A stretch of DNA of 64,000 nt from Pseudolabrys sp. (lineage in GTDB: Bacteria > Pseudomonadota > Alphaproteobacteria > Rhizobiales > Xanthobacteraceae), in assembly GCA_017849615.1 (NCBI GenBank), contig JAFIGS010000006.1, forward strand, positions 1 to 64,000, written 5' to 3'. Position numbers and translations under genes: made by a program. Below, in pieces: positions 30,940-41,482 of the stretch. How positions within the stretch are numbered: the stretch's first letter is position 1; each line of letters begins with the position of its first letter. The notes beneath the pieces were generated by a model, which was not told the origin of the DNA, did no database searches, and worked only from the letters and a program-made list of their open reading frames with translations.

Positions 30940-31863
30940 TCAAACCGGCGGCGCCGGAATTTCCGGAATGCGCCACGGCGCGTGGCCGAAGCGCTCGCGC
31001 AGGAATTCGATGAACACGGCGACGCGCGGCAGGCGGTTGCGGCCGGCCGGATAGATCGCGGCCAGCGGCAGCGGCTCGACATGGTGACTTGCGGTGAGCA
31101 GCGGCAGCAGTTCGCCCTTCTGCAACGGATCGCCGACGATCACGTCCGACAGCCGCACGATGCCGCCGCCTTCGAGCGCCATGCGCAAGGCCGCTTCGGC
31201 ATTGTCGGTCACGACGCGCGGCCGCACCTCGATGACATCGATACCGGCGCGGGTTTTGAACGGCCAGCGGTTGAGCCCCGGCCCGGCGACGACGATGCAG
31301 TCATGCGCCTTGAGATCGGCGGCGCTTTGCGGCGTGCCGCGCGCCTTGAGATAGGACGGCGCGGCGCAGATGACGCGTTGCAGGTCGGCGAGCTTGCGCT
31401 GGATGAACGGGCCCTCCGGGATATGGCCGGAGCGAACGGCGATGTCGGTCTGCTCCTCGATCAGGTCCACCAGCCGGTCGGTGATCGAGAGTTCGATATC
31501 GATCTCGGGATAGCGCGCCAGGAAATCCGGCAGGGCCAAAGTGAGCTGATGCAGGCCGAAGGCGGTGCCGGAATTGATGCGCAACCGGCCGCGCGGGGCG
31601 CCGCGCGCGCGGGCGACTTCGGCCTCGGCCTCCTCGATATCGGCGACGATGCGGCGGGCGCGCTCGAGAAAGGTCTCGCCTTCCGGCGTCAGGGCCAGCC
31701 GCCTCGTGCTGCGCTCCAGGAGCCTGACACCGAGCCGGTCTTCCAGCCGCGAGACCAGCTTGGAAACCGCCGAGGGGGTCAGCCCCAAGTCCTTGGCGGC
31801 TTGAGAGAAATTGCCGCGATCCATGACGCGAACGAAAACCCGCAAGTCGGATGTGGCGTCCAT
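30940..31863 (-). CDS. LysR-family transcriptional regulator
   Basis: The 307-residue protein has the N-terminal winged helix-turn-helix of the LysR family (MDATSDLRVFVRVMDRGNFSQAAKDLGLTP...). Its recognition helix lies around SAVSKLVSRLEDRLGVRLLERSTRRLALT. A substrate-binding effector domain follows from about residue 90, with typical segments GRLRINSGTAFG and DIAVRSGHIPEGPFIQRKL. It resembles the CrgA/DsdC-like subgroup. It is divergent from a 54-codon gene, with a palindromic intergenic region suited to autoregulation. The effector cannot be told from sequence. Confidence 0.95.
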   Translation of the reverse strand: MDATSDLRVFVRVMDRGNFSQAAKDLGLTPSAVSKLVSRLEDRLGVRLLERSTRRLALTPEGETFLERARRIVADIEEAEAEVARARGAPRGRLRINSGTAFGLHQLTLALPDFLARYPEIDIELSITDRLVDLIEEQTDIAVRSGHIPEGPFIQRKLADLQRVICAAPSYLKARGTPQSAADLKAHDCIVVAGPGLNRWPFKTRAGIDVIEVRPRVVTDNAEAALRMALEGGGIVRLSDVIVGDPLQKGELLPLLTASHHVEPLPLAAIYPAGRNRLPRVAVFIEFLRERFGHAPWRIPEIPAPPV

Positions 31864-31916
31864 ATCTGTTCCATATGTTCACATATGTATGCGTATTATA
31901 GCAGATTATCATTCCT

Positions 31917-31941
31917 CTGGAAGATAATATTATGCTTCCAG
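31917..31941. promoter_or_regulatory. palindrome in the LysR intergenic region
   Basis: CTGGAAG (31917-31923) and CTTCCAG (31935-31941) flank an 11-nt AT-rich centre, in keeping with LysR-type operators (dyad with T-N11-A spacing). A second dyad, CATATG-N4-CATATG, lies closer to the lysR start at about 31872-31887. Confidence 0.45.
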
Positions 31942-31982
31942 CGCATGGGACCAGACCAAACCCCGTCGCGCCGGAGATTGAA

Positions 31983-32147
31983 ATGACTGCCTTGAATGCC
32001 TTCACCACCGCCTCCCGCAACGACATGGAACGTATCGTCCGCGAAGCGCGCGCCGCCCGCGCCGAGACCCTTCGGGCCGCCGGCCACGAGTTGACTGCCG
32101 CCATCAAGCGCCTGTTCTCGGCGCTCCGCCCGCAGGCCGCCCACTAA
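31983..32147 (+). CDS. small conserved-type protein, 54 residues
   Basis: The ATG at 31983 has a GGAG ribosome site seven bases upstream; an earlier in-frame ATG at 31932 lies in the operator region. The product is a single basic, alanine-rich amphipathic helix-forming chain (DMERIVREARAARAETLRAAGHELTAAIKRLFSAL). It has no membrane segment and no known motif recognised. It is divergent from the LysR gene, so it is the probable regulatory target. A terminator lies about 120 bp downstream. Function unknown. Confidence 0.65.
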   Translation: MTALNAFTTASRNDMERIVREARAARAETLRAAGHELTAAIKRLFSALRPQAAH

Positions 32148-32264
32148 GCGCGCCCGACCCGATTTCTCGTCGGATTGAACCTCCCGCGAGACGACTGAGC
32201 TAGCGCGCCTTCCCCTCCTACCGGCGCGCTTGACTTGCCTGAGCGGATTTTTCCCAAGGCAAAC

Positions 32265-32306
32265 GCCCGGACCGGTCATCCCCTCGACCAGTCCGGGCTT
32301 TTTTTT
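32265..32306 (+). terminator. rho-independent terminator
   Basis: GCCCGGAC (32265-32272) pairs with GTCCGGGC (32291-32298), extended by inner GGT/ACC pairing, and is followed by an eight-T run (32299-32306). It ends the transcript of the 54-codon gene and isolates it from the RNase P RNA gene. Confidence 0.9.
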
Positions 32307-32360
32307 GCTTAACCGCTTGTGGGAGCCCGCCTTGACGCGCCCCTCCGCAATCTCCATTCC

Positions 32361-32801
32361 TCATCTCGTCAGTCGGCCGGACGGCCGCTCCGCGCCAATG
32401 CCGAAAGGCGGCCGGGGAGGAAAGTCCGGGCTCCATGGACAAACGGTGCCGGATAACGTCCGGCGGGATGCGGGCTTCATCGCCCGTATCTCAGAGACAG
32501 TGCCACAGAAAACAGACCGCCCTCGGCCGCGTTGCGTATTGGCCCAGGGTAAGGGTGAAACGGTGGTGTAAGAGACCACCGCGCGCGTCAGCAATGACAG
32601 CGGCACGGCAAACCTCACCGGGAGCAAAACCGAATAGGGATGACGCTGAGGCTTTCGGGCCGAAGACCTGTCCAGGTCAGTCATCCGGGTAGGTTGCACG
32701 ATGCGCCGGGCAACCGGCGTACCAGATGAATGGCCGTCACGTTTGCGGAGCGATCCGCAGGCCATACAAAACCCGGCTTACAGGCCGGCTGATATGATGA
32801 C
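32361..32801 (+). ncRNA. rnpB: RNase P RNA, type A (alphaproteobacterial)
   Basis: This is the catalytic RNA that matures tRNA 5' ends. The universal 5' core GAGGAAAGTCCGGGCTCC is at about 32417-32434. The P4-forming and CR-IV region near the cAGAGACAGTGCCACAGAAA segment (about 32491-32510) is present, as is the 3' segment ACCCGGCTTACAGGCCGGCT (32771-32790). The 5' CTCATCTCGTCAGTCGGC and 3' GCCGGCTGATATGATGA strands form helix P1, which sets the approximate ends. Length of about 440 nt fits the family. A strong hairpin follows at once. Confidence 0.96.
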
Positions 32802-32831
32802 GAGGGCCCGGTGGGAAATCACCGGGCCCTC
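32802..32831. terminator. hairpin between rnpB and the convergent TusA-MetE gene
   Basis: GAGGGCCCGGTG (32802-32813) and CACCGGGCCCTC (32820-32831) form a perfect 12-bp stem with a six-base loop. It lies between two convergent genes and probably serves both. There is no clear T-run on either side. Confidence 0.75.
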
Positions 32832-32847
32832 ACCAGTTTCGGGATCG

Positions 32848-34338
32848 TCAGCGCACGCGCTCCGCCGCGGCGACGATGGCGCCGAGCTTCTCCTCGGCCG
32901 AGGCCATGCCGCAGATCGGATTGTCGGCGAAGGTCGCAAAGCCGCAATCGGGATGCAGCAGCACGCGCTCGCGGCCGAACAGGCTGACGGCTTCCCTGAT
33001 TTTGCTTTCTATGTCGGCGGCCGCTTCGGTGTGCGCGCATTTCTGGTTGACCGCGCCGACGCCGATACGGGCATCGTCCGGCAACTGCCGCAGCAACTCC
33101 ATCTCGCCGGCGCGCGGCGTGCACATCTCCAGCAGATAGGCGCCAACCTGCATGGCGCCGAGCGTGTCGAGCAGCGGCGCATAGCTGCCGGCCAGCGCCA
33201 CGGATTCGTCCGGCGTCCAGTTGCCGCGGCAGACATGAACGGCGACGCGCTCGCGCGGCATGCCCGCGACCACGGCATTGACGAGATCGCGGGCGAAGCC
33301 GAGTTCGTGCTCGGGCCCGCGCGATTCCGACAGCGCGCCGCACATGAAACTCGGCCGGCTCTTGGGACCGGAGAACACGACTTCCGACAGCACCGGCTCG
33401 TCGAACTGGATCAGCGACACGCCGGCATCGACGAGTTCGGCAAGCTCGGCGCGCAAGGCGGCGACGATATCCTCGGCGATCTCCTCGCGGCTTTGATAGG
33501 CGCGCTCCTGCAGACATTCCATCCACATGGTGCGGGTCAACAGATAAGGCCCCGGCAGCGCGATCTTGACCGGCTTGGCGGTCAGCGTGCGCAGGAAGTC
33601 GAATTCATGCGCGGCGAGCGAACGGCTGCGGCCGATGCGGCCGAACACCGCCGGATGGCGCACGTCCGCCGCAGGCACATCGAGCGCGCGCAATTCGCGC
33701 TCGAACTCCTCCGGATGATCCACGAGCGGCAACAGGTCGGTCAGCGGAATGAGCTGGCAATTGTCGAGCCGCGTGGCGACGAAGCTGGCGTAGCTGTCGC
33801 GGCGCTGCTCGCCGTCGGTCATCACGCCGACGCCGGCGCGGTCCTGCGCGGCGGCGACGAGGCGCACGGCGTCGTTGGCGGTTTCGTGAAACGCCGCCTC
33901 GTCGAGCTTGCCCGAGACGTAATCGTGCATGGTCTCGACCATCCAGCGCGGCCGCGGCCAACTGCCGATGCCCATCACCGACAGCGGCGGGACCGGCGGT
34001 GCGGCTCGCTTCTCGCGCGGCGGCGCGGGCGTTGGCGCAGTGGCCGCAGCGACCGCCGCTTTGGTTTCGACCGTCCCGCGCTCGTCGCGCTTGCCCTTGC
34101 AGATGAGAAAGCTGCGCTGCTTGCCGTCCTTGACGAAGGACACCAGATCGTTGCCGGTCAGCCGGCACCACGCCGGCAGATCCTCATCAACCGAGATTTC
34201 GGTCGAGAGAATCTCCAGCAACTGGCCGCGCGCCATCGGATCGATGTGCTTGCGGATCAGCAGCAGCAGGCCGTTGCCGCAATCGAGATCGCCGCCGTCG
34301 AAGGAAACGTCAGGCGAATGCGGATGCGTCGTCGTCAT
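32848..34338 (-). CDS. TusA-like domain fused to MetE-type methyltransferase domain
   Basis: The 496-residue protein joins two domains. Residues 1-80 resemble TusA/SirA sulfur carriers, with Cys20 in DLDCGN and Cys58 in PAWCRLTGN, but lack the usual CPxP motif. An Ala/Pro-rich linker (about 93-118) follows. Residues 119-496 are a cobalamin-independent methionine synthase C-terminal domain (MGIGSWPRPRWMVE, QFDEPVLSE). The expected zinc ligands are His368 and Cys370 (HVCRGN), Glu404 and Cys465 (LLHPDCGF). It is the last gene of a three-gene minus-strand cluster with TusA-like and DsrE-like genes. A thiol or persulfide methyl-transfer role is likely; the substrate is unknown. The N-terminal folate-mimic half of true MetE is missing. 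Confidence 0.88.
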   Translation of the reverse strand: MTTTHPHSPDVSFDGGDLDCGNGLLLLIRKHIDPMARGQLLEILSTEISVDEDLPAWCRLTGNDLVSFVKDGKQRSFLICKGKRDERGTVETKAAVAAATAPTPAPPREKRAAPPVPPLSVMGIGSWPRPRWMVETMHDYVSGKLDEAAFHETANDAVRLVAAAQDRAGVGVMTDGEQRRDSYASFVATRLDNCQLIPLTDLLPLVDHPEEFERELRALDVPAADVRHPAVFGRIGRSRSLAAHEFDFLRTLTAKPVKIALPGPYLLTRTMWMECLQERAYQSREEIAEDIVAALRAELAELVDAGVSLIQFDEPVLSEVVFSGPKSRPSFMCGALSESRGPEHELGFARDLVNAVVAGMPRERVAVHVCRGNWTPDESVALAGSYAPLLDTLGAMQVGAYLLEMCTPRAGEMELLRQLPDDARIGVGAVNQKCAHTEAAADIESKIREAVSLFGRERVLLHPDCGFATFADNPICGMASAEEKLGAIVAAAERVR

Positions 34339-34377
34339 GGCTACGGAATCATCTCTCGGTCCTTCCGGTGCCGAAGG

Positions 34378-34740
34378 TCAGTAGCTGACGCTCGGAGCGC
34401 CCTCGCCCATGAACTCGACGAGCTTGGCGCCGCCGACGATCACCGCGCCGGGGACGAGGTTGTTCTCGTCGAGCGCGCGCTTCTTGAAGCAGGGCGAGCA
34501 AACATAGATCTCGCCGCCGGCCTCGACGAAGTTCTTCATCAGGTCCTTGAGCGCCGCGAAGCCCTCTTCATGGATGTCGTCGGCATAGCCCTTCTGCGAC
34601 AGGCGGGTACCTTCGATCGACAGGAACACCAGGGTCTTCTTGTCGGAAGCGACGGCGGCATTGGCGACGACGAAGGCGACGGTGGCCTTGTCGGTGTTGT
34701 CCTTGGCGGAAGTCAGGCTGACGACGAATTTACCGGGCAT
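34378..34740 (-). CDS. DsrE-family protein with CSPC motif
   Basis: The 120-residue protein has the DsrE/DsrF fold pattern: MPGKFVVSLTSAKDNTDKATVAFVVANAAV, then strand KTLVFLSIEGTRL, then the cysteine-bearing strand IYVCSPCFKKRAL with Cys81 and Cys84, then VPGAVIVGGAKLVEFM. DsrE-family proteins pass persulfide sulfur between carriers, and here two cysteines are placed at the usual active-site loop. It lies between a TusA-like gene (54 bp upstream) and the TusA-MetE fusion (39 bp downstream), which supports a shared sulfur-relay role. Enzymatic function not established. Confidence 0.85.
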   Translation of the reverse strand: MPGKFVVSLTSAKDNTDKATVAFVVANAAVASDKKTLVFLSIEGTRLSQKGYADDIHEEGFAALKDLMKNFVEAGGEIYVCSPCFKKRALDENNLVPGAVIVGGAKLVEFMGEGAPSVSY

Positions 34741-34794
34741 CGCATTCTCCTTTTTCGTTGGTTGTGCCGGGCCGGAAGGCGTGGCGGGTTCAGG

Positions 34795-35082
34795 TCAGTC
34801 CCAGTCGGCGCGCGATCTGATCCAGAAGCTTTTGGCGCCTGGATCGTGATGGACGAGTTCGTTGCGCGTCAGCCGGCACCAGGCCGGCAGGTCCTCGGTC
34901 GCGCCGGGATCGAGCGAGATCACCTTGATGACGCCGCCGGGCATGGCGCGCAGCCGCTTGCGCAGATCGAGCACGAGCTCGCCGCAGCCGAGATCGCCGG
35001 CATTCCATTCAGCGTCGGCGCGCGGCGGCGCATGGAGGCGGACGGCTTCGGGCACGAGCAATCCTTTCGCCACGACGCTCAT
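34795..35082 (-). CDS. TusA-like sulfur-carrier protein
   Basis: The 95-residue product (ATG at 35082; a TTG at 35106 would add eight residues) has a TusA-like region WNAGDLGCGELVLDLRKRL with Cys33. The canonical CPxP after the cysteine is replaced by GCGE. A second cysteine (Cys69) lies in DLPAWCRLTRNELV, a segment shared almost exactly with the N-terminal domain of the TusA-MetE fusion two genes on. The shared motif indicates that the two domains are paralogues of a divergent TusA subfamily. First gene of the cluster. Confidence 0.8.
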   Translation of the reverse strand: MSVVAKGLLVPEAVRLHAPPRADAEWNAGDLGCGELVLDLRKRLRAMPGGVIKVISLDPGATEDLPAWCRLTRNELVHHDPGAKSFWIRSRADWD

Positions 35083-35288
35083 CAGCGCGCGGCGATTGAC
35101 GAACAAGCGTTGACATCGACGCGCGTCAGGCGCGCCGACAAATCATCGACGTCATGGGAAAGGAGCGGACTTCACCGAGATAACGCCGCGCCGGAAAACC
35201 GGCGCATCCAGCCCCCACGGAGCATGGCGTTCTGGCGAGGTCGCTCTATAAAAAACAATAGTTGGCGGAAAACGCCCGGTCAAGAAAG

Positions 35289-35654
35289 CTATTGTCCGTC
35301 CACCAGCGCTTTCATCTTGCCGATCAGCCGCTGGATATCGACCGGCTTGGTGTCGAAATCGTCGCAGCCGGCGTCGCGCGCTTTCTTCTCGTCCTCGGCC
35401 ATTGCATGGGCGGTGAGCGCGATGATCGGAATCGCCTGCGTCGCGGGATCCGCCTTGACGCGGCGCGTGGCTTCCCAGCCGTCGACCACCGGCAGGCTCA
35501 TGTCCATGAGGATGATGTCGGGGCCGACCGAACCCGCCATGGTCACCGCCTGCTCGCCATCCACCGCCATCACGACCTCGTAGCCGTTCCGCGCGAGGCG
35601 GCGCGAGAGCATGTCGCGGTTCATCTCGTTGTCTTCGACCAGCAGCACTTTCAT
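35289..35654 (-). CDS. single-domain response regulator (CheY/DivK-like)
   Basis: The 121-residue protein is one receiver domain. The acidic pocket (LLVEDNEMN), phosphoacceptor Asp51 (ILMDMSLP), the switch threonine region (IIALTAHAM) and Lys103 (DTKPVD) are all present. It has no output domain, so it must act by protein interaction or phosphorelay, as DivK and CheY do. It lies 33 bp after the hybrid kinase gene on the same strand, implying that the two work together. Confidence 0.93.
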   Translation of the reverse strand: MKVLLVEDNEMNRDMLSRRLARNGYEVVMAVDGEQAVTMAGSVGPDIILMDMSLPVVDGWEATRRVKADPATQAIPIIALTAHAMAEDEKKARDAGCDDFDTKPVDIQRLIGKMKALVDGQ

Positions 35655-35687
35655 CGCTCAAGCCTTCCCATTCCAGTATCCGTATGC

Positions 35688-37637
<1,950 letters not shown>

Positions 37638-37710
37638 GTGTGCCTGCACGGCATCAGCCCCGTCTGATGGAAGCCTCAAGAGACAAGCCGAAGCTGTAGG
37701 GCATGCGCGC

Positions 37711-39315
37711 TCACGGCTCCAGCAGAAAATAGGTTTGCATCGGGCCCTTGCCCTTGACGTCGATGACGCCGCGCGGCTCGACCGCGAATCCGTCGCCGAG
37801 CGCCGCGCGGGTCGCCTCCGAAATGTGGATGCGGCCGTTGAGCGAGTGCGACTCCATACGGCTCGCCGTATTCACGCTGTCGCCCCAGACGTCATAGGCG
37901 AACTTGTGGGTGCCGATGACGCCGGCGACGATCGGCCCGGTGTGGATGCCGATGCGGGCGTCGAGATTGAGCCCGGTGGCGCCGGCCACCTCGCGCACGG
38001 CGCGCATCATGCGCGGCGCCAGCCGCGCCACGCGGTGGGCGTGGTCGGGCTGCGGCTCGGGAATGCCGGCCGCGGCCATATAGGCGTCGCCGATGGTCTT
38101 GATCTTCTCGACGCCGGCCGCGGCGGCCAGCGCGTCGAACTGGGTGAATATCTCGCCGAGGAAATCCAGCACGCGCGGCGCCGGCATGGCGCCGGACAGC
38201 ACCGTGAAGCCGGCGAGGTCGCAGAACAGAATGGTCGATTCATGGACCTGATCGGCGATCCTGACCTCGCCGTCGCGCATGCGCCTGACGATGCTGTGCG
38301 GCAGAATGTTGAGCAGCAGCGTTTCCGATTTGCGCTTTTCGGTTTCCAGATCGGCGACGAACTTCTTTTCGCGGTCGCGGAGCCACTTCTTCTCCAGCGA
38401 CGAATTGATGCGCGTGCGCAGCAGGATCGGATCGAAGGGCTTGGACAGGAAGTCCTCGGCGCCGGCCTCGATGCACCGCACGGCGCTGTCGATCTCGTCG
38501 AGCGCGGAGATGACGATGACGGGAATATGCCGCGTCGCCTCGTTGGCCTTGAGGCGCGTCAGCACATCGAAACCGCTGATCTCCGGCATGATGAGATCGA
38601 GCAGAACGAGGTCGAAATCCTCCTCGCCGATGAGCCCGAGCGCCTGCGCGCCGTCCGCCGCGGTGACGACGGCATGACCTTCGCGCGTCAGGCGGCGCTC
38701 CAACACGTCACGGTTGGCGGCATTGTCATCGACGACGAGAATGCGGCTTTGCCGGTCGAGCAGATGCGAGGCGCCGGCCTTCAGCGGCTCGACGGTGCGC
38801 AGCACGTCGGCGACGATCCCGGCACGACCGACGAATTGGGCGGCGAGCTTGTCTTCAGCACCGATCGGCGCCTCGTCGATATGGGTGAGCGCCACCATGG
38901 CGTCGATCTGGCCGAGCAACTGATCCGCGGCCTGCTTGAGCTTGACGAGGTCCTCGCGCAGCGGTGCATCGGCCGCGTCCTCCATGTCCTCGACCAGCAT
39001 TTCGCTGTAGCCGATGATGGCGTTGAGCGGCGTGCGCAGGTCGTGGCGAAGGCGGCGATTGAATTCCAGGTCGTTCTCGCCGAGCTTGCGGTCGGCGGTG
39101 GAGTCGGTGACCACCGCGGCGACGAAAGCGTTGAGCCGTGCACCGGCGCTCTGCATGCGATCGAGATCGTCGAGCATGTCGTCGGCGCCAAGCTCGCGCG
39201 CATCCTCGATGAGAATATCGAGGAAGTCGGCAATCGCCATCGCCGGCGCCTGCACTTCCTGGCGCAGATAGGCGGCAAGAGCCCGGTTGAGACGCTGGTC
39301 GGAATTGTCGGTCAT
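37711..39315 (-). CDS. adenylate cyclase with H-box dimerisation domain and receiver
   Basis: The 534-residue protein (start 39315, MTDNSDQRLN) has three parts. A HisKA-like segment (about 83-150) carries His91 in RRLRHDLRTPLNAIIGYSEML but no HATPase domain. A receiver (about 190-310) has VVDDNAAN and Asp240 in LVLLDLIMP. A class III cyclase domain (about 345-530) has metal-binding Asp in ILFCDLAGF and IGDAYM. Lys in KIKTIGD and Asp in YDVWGDSVN are the adenylate-type specificity pair. It precedes the hybrid kinase gene by 73 bp on the same strand, suggesting phosphorelay control of cAMP synthesis. Confidence 0.93.
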   Translation of the reverse strand: MTDNSDQRLNRALAAYLRQEVQAPAMAIADFLDILIEDARELGADDMLDDLDRMQSAGARLNAFVAAVVTDSTADRKLGENDLEFNRRLRHDLRTPLNAIIGYSEMLVEDMEDAADAPLREDLVKLKQAADQLLGQIDAMVALTHIDEAPIGAEDKLAAQFVGRAGIVADVLRTVEPLKAGASHLLDRQSRILVVDDNAANRDVLERRLTREGHAVVTAADGAQALGLIGEEDFDLVLLDLIMPEISGFDVLTRLKANEATRHIPVIVISALDEIDSAVRCIEAGAEDFLSKPFDPILLRTRINSSLEKKWLRDREKKFVADLETEKRKSETLLLNILPHSIVRRMRDGEVRIADQVHESTILFCDLAGFTVLSGAMPAPRVLDFLGEIFTQFDALAAAAGVEKIKTIGDAYMAAAGIPEPQPDHAHRVARLAPRMMRAVREVAGATGLNLDARIGIHTGPIVAGVIGTHKFAYDVWGDSVNTASRMESHSLNGRIHISEATRAALGDGFAVEPRGVIDVKGKGPMQTYFLLEP

Positions 39316-39467
39316 TGATGACTGCGCACAATAAGGTTGCAGCGCCGCGAAAGCAAAACCGACATCACTCGGTGACAATTCAGCCGCATTCCGTTCAGAA
39401 GCAATTCAGACACGGAACCGCAGCATTGCGACCACGTTAACCGTGCTTCCCACAGGAGTCCTGCCGG

Positions 39468-41282
39468 ATGACATCTGCCCGTTCGATACTTCTCGCTTGC
39501 ACGGCCCTCACCGCGGTCGCGGGATTGGCCCTGCCGGCAACAGCCGCCACAAACGCGCCCATCGTGATCGCCCAGGCGGCGCCGCCAGCGCCCGATCAGA
39601 AGAAGGAGCCGCCAGCACCGGAACAGAAGAAGGAAGAGCCGAAGCCCGCGCCCCCCGCGGCGAAGCCGCCCGCCCCGCCTGCCGCTCAACCACCGGCACC
39701 GCCGGCCGCCAAGCCGCCCGCTCCGCCGGCGCCGCCGGCTGCGCAGCGTCCAGCGCCGCCGCCACCCGCGGCAGAACGACCTGCCCCTCCGCCGCCGGCC
39801 GCCGAGCGGCCTCGTCCGCCTGCGCCTCCCGCCTCGGAACGTCCGCGCCCGCCGGCCCCGCCCGCGGCTCAGGCGCCATCAGCGCCGCCTCCGGCCGCTC
39901 AGGCACCGGCCGCAACACCGCAGCGCGGCGAACGACCGGAAGGTCAGCGTGGCGAACGTCCGGATCGTCCCGACCGTCAACGCGGTGAGCGCCCCACACC
40001 GCCGCCTGCGCCGGCAGCCGAACAGCCCAAGGCCCCGACGCCGCCGCCGGCGGCTCAGGATTCGAAGCCCGCAGCACCGCCGCCGGCCGCCCAGGCTCCG
40101 GCCGCGCAGCCGCAGTCGGCTCCGCCGCCGCGTGGCGAGCGTCCGGACGGTCAACGCCCGCCGGGTGCGCAGCGGCCCGGCTCGCCCCCGCCACCGGCGG
40201 CACAACAGCCTGCGCCGCCTCCGCCCGCCGCGCAGCAGCCAGGCTCGCCCCCGCCGCCTCCCGCGGCTCAACAGCAGCCGCCGAACTCCATCGCCGGCCG
40301 TGCCGCGCAGGAAGCCGGCCGCCCTGCCGCTGCTCCGCCGCCGCCGCCGACCCAGGCCCGCAGCGCCAGCGAATTCATTCGCCGCGGCGATCAGGGCCCG
40401 CAGCGCGGCTTCGACGACATCCGCCGCGAGCGCCGCGAGACCCGCGATGGCGACCGCATCATCATCACCGAAGGCGACCGCACCATCGTGCGTGACGGCA
40501 ATCGCACCATCATCCGTCACAACGAGGCCGACCGCTTCGCCATCGGCGCGCGCGATGTGCGGGTGACGAGACGCGGCGACGACTCGATCAGCATCATCGT
40601 TCGTCCCGACGGCGCCCAGATCATCACGACGATCGCCAGCGACGGCCGTCTGCTGCGCCGCGTGCGGCGTGACCGCAGCGGTCGGGAAGTGGTGATCATC
40701 GACAACCGCTTTGCCGATCCGCGTCCGGGCTACTTCGTCGACGTACCGCCGCCGCGCTGGCGCGGTCCGCCGGAACGCTACATCCTCGACGGCCGCCGCG
40801 CCGACCGGGACGCGGTGTACACGTTGTTCCTGGCGCCGCCGATCCAGCGCATCGAGCGCCGCTATACGCTCGATGAAGTGCGCTACAGCGAACCGTTGCG
40901 CGCCTACATGCCGCGCGTCGATCTCGACGTGCACTTCGACACCGGCTCGTGGCAGATCTCGCCCGCACAGATCGACCGTCTGGCGGTAATCGCGGACGGC
41001 ATCAATCGCGCGGTTCGGAAGAACCCGCGCGAGGTCTTCATGATCGAAGGCCACACCGACGCCGTCGGTACGGACGAGGATAATCTGTCCCTGTCCGACC
41101 GCCGTGCGGAAGCGGTGGCGGTGGCGCTGACGGAGCAATTCCAGGTGCCGCCGGAGAACCTGGTCACGCAAGGCTATGGCGAGCAGCATCTCAAGGTGCA
41201 GACCGACGGTCCGTCCGAAGAGAATCGCCGCGTTGCGGTGCGGCGCATCACGCCGCTGATCGACCGGCAGGCGGCGCGATAA
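39468..41282 (+). CDS. OmpA-family protein with long proline-rich region
   Basis: The 604-residue protein has a signal peptide (MTSARSILLACTALTAVAGLALPATAA), a very long Pro/Ala/Gln/Arg-rich region (about 35-310, with KPP, AAERPAP and GERPxGQR repeats), and a basic segment rich in RDGxRTIIR-like motifs (about 320-400). The C-terminal OmpA peptidoglycan-binding domain (about 480-600) includes VHFDTGSWQI, IEGHTDAVGTDEDNLSLSDRRAEAVA and TQGYGEQHLKV. It probably links the outer envelope to peptidoglycan, with the proline stretch spanning the periplasm. A hairpin follows. The promoter-side region holds an AGGAG site. Confidence 0.92.
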   Translation: MTSARSILLACTALTAVAGLALPATAATNAPIVIAQAAPPAPDQKKEPPAPEQKKEEPKPAPPAAKPPAPPAAQPPAPPAAKPPAPPAPPAAQRPAPPPPAAERPAPPPPAAERPRPPAPPASERPRPPAPPAAQAPSAPPPAAQAPAATPQRGERPEGQRGERPDRPDRQRGERPTPPPAPAAEQPKAPTPPPAAQDSKPAAPPPAAQAPAAQPQSAPPPRGERPDGQRPPGAQRPGSPPPPAAQQPAPPPPAAQQPGSPPPPPAAQQQPPNSIAGRAAQEAGRPAAAPPPPPTQARSASEFIRRGDQGPQRGFDDIRRERRETRDGDRIIITEGDRTIVRDGNRTIIRHNEADRFAIGARDVRVTRRGDDSISIIVRPDGAQIITTIASDGRLLRRVRRDRSGREVVIIDNRFADPRPGYFVDVPPPRWRGPPERYILDGRRADRDAVYTLFLAPPIQRIERRYTLDEVRYSEPLRAYMPRVDLDVHFDTGSWQISPAQIDRLAVIADGINRAVRKNPREVFMIEGHTDAVGTDEDNLSLSDRRAEAVAVALTEQFQVPPENLVTQGYGEQHLKVQTDGPSEENRRVAVRRITPLIDRQAAR

Positions 41283-41319
41283 GCGATCGCATCGCCTGAC
41301 TTAACAACTAATAAACATC

Positions 41320-41340
41320 CCCCGGCCTCGCGCCGGGGGC
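41320..41340 (+). terminator. hairpin after the OmpA-family gene
   Basis: CCCCCGGC (41320-41327) and GCCGGGGG (41333-41340) form an 8-bp stem with loop CTCGC, 38 bases after the stop. The following CTGTTTG is only weakly T-rich. Confidence 0.7.
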
Positions 41341-41482
41341 TGTTTGCTATTTGCCGCCGCAATGGCGCCATGGTGCGGGAACCATCCGCGCCCTGTTCCG
41401 TTGACAGTCGCGCCGACGATGCGGCCGTTCGCCTCAAGTCGCGCCACGGATTTGTTGCAACGCTTCCAGGGAGACGTGCGCG

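Noticed and set aside
32701-35583. 960-codon plus-strand open frame across rnpB and the sulfur cluster
   Set aside because: Antisense to three well-supported genes and starting inside RNase P RNA; typical GC shadow.
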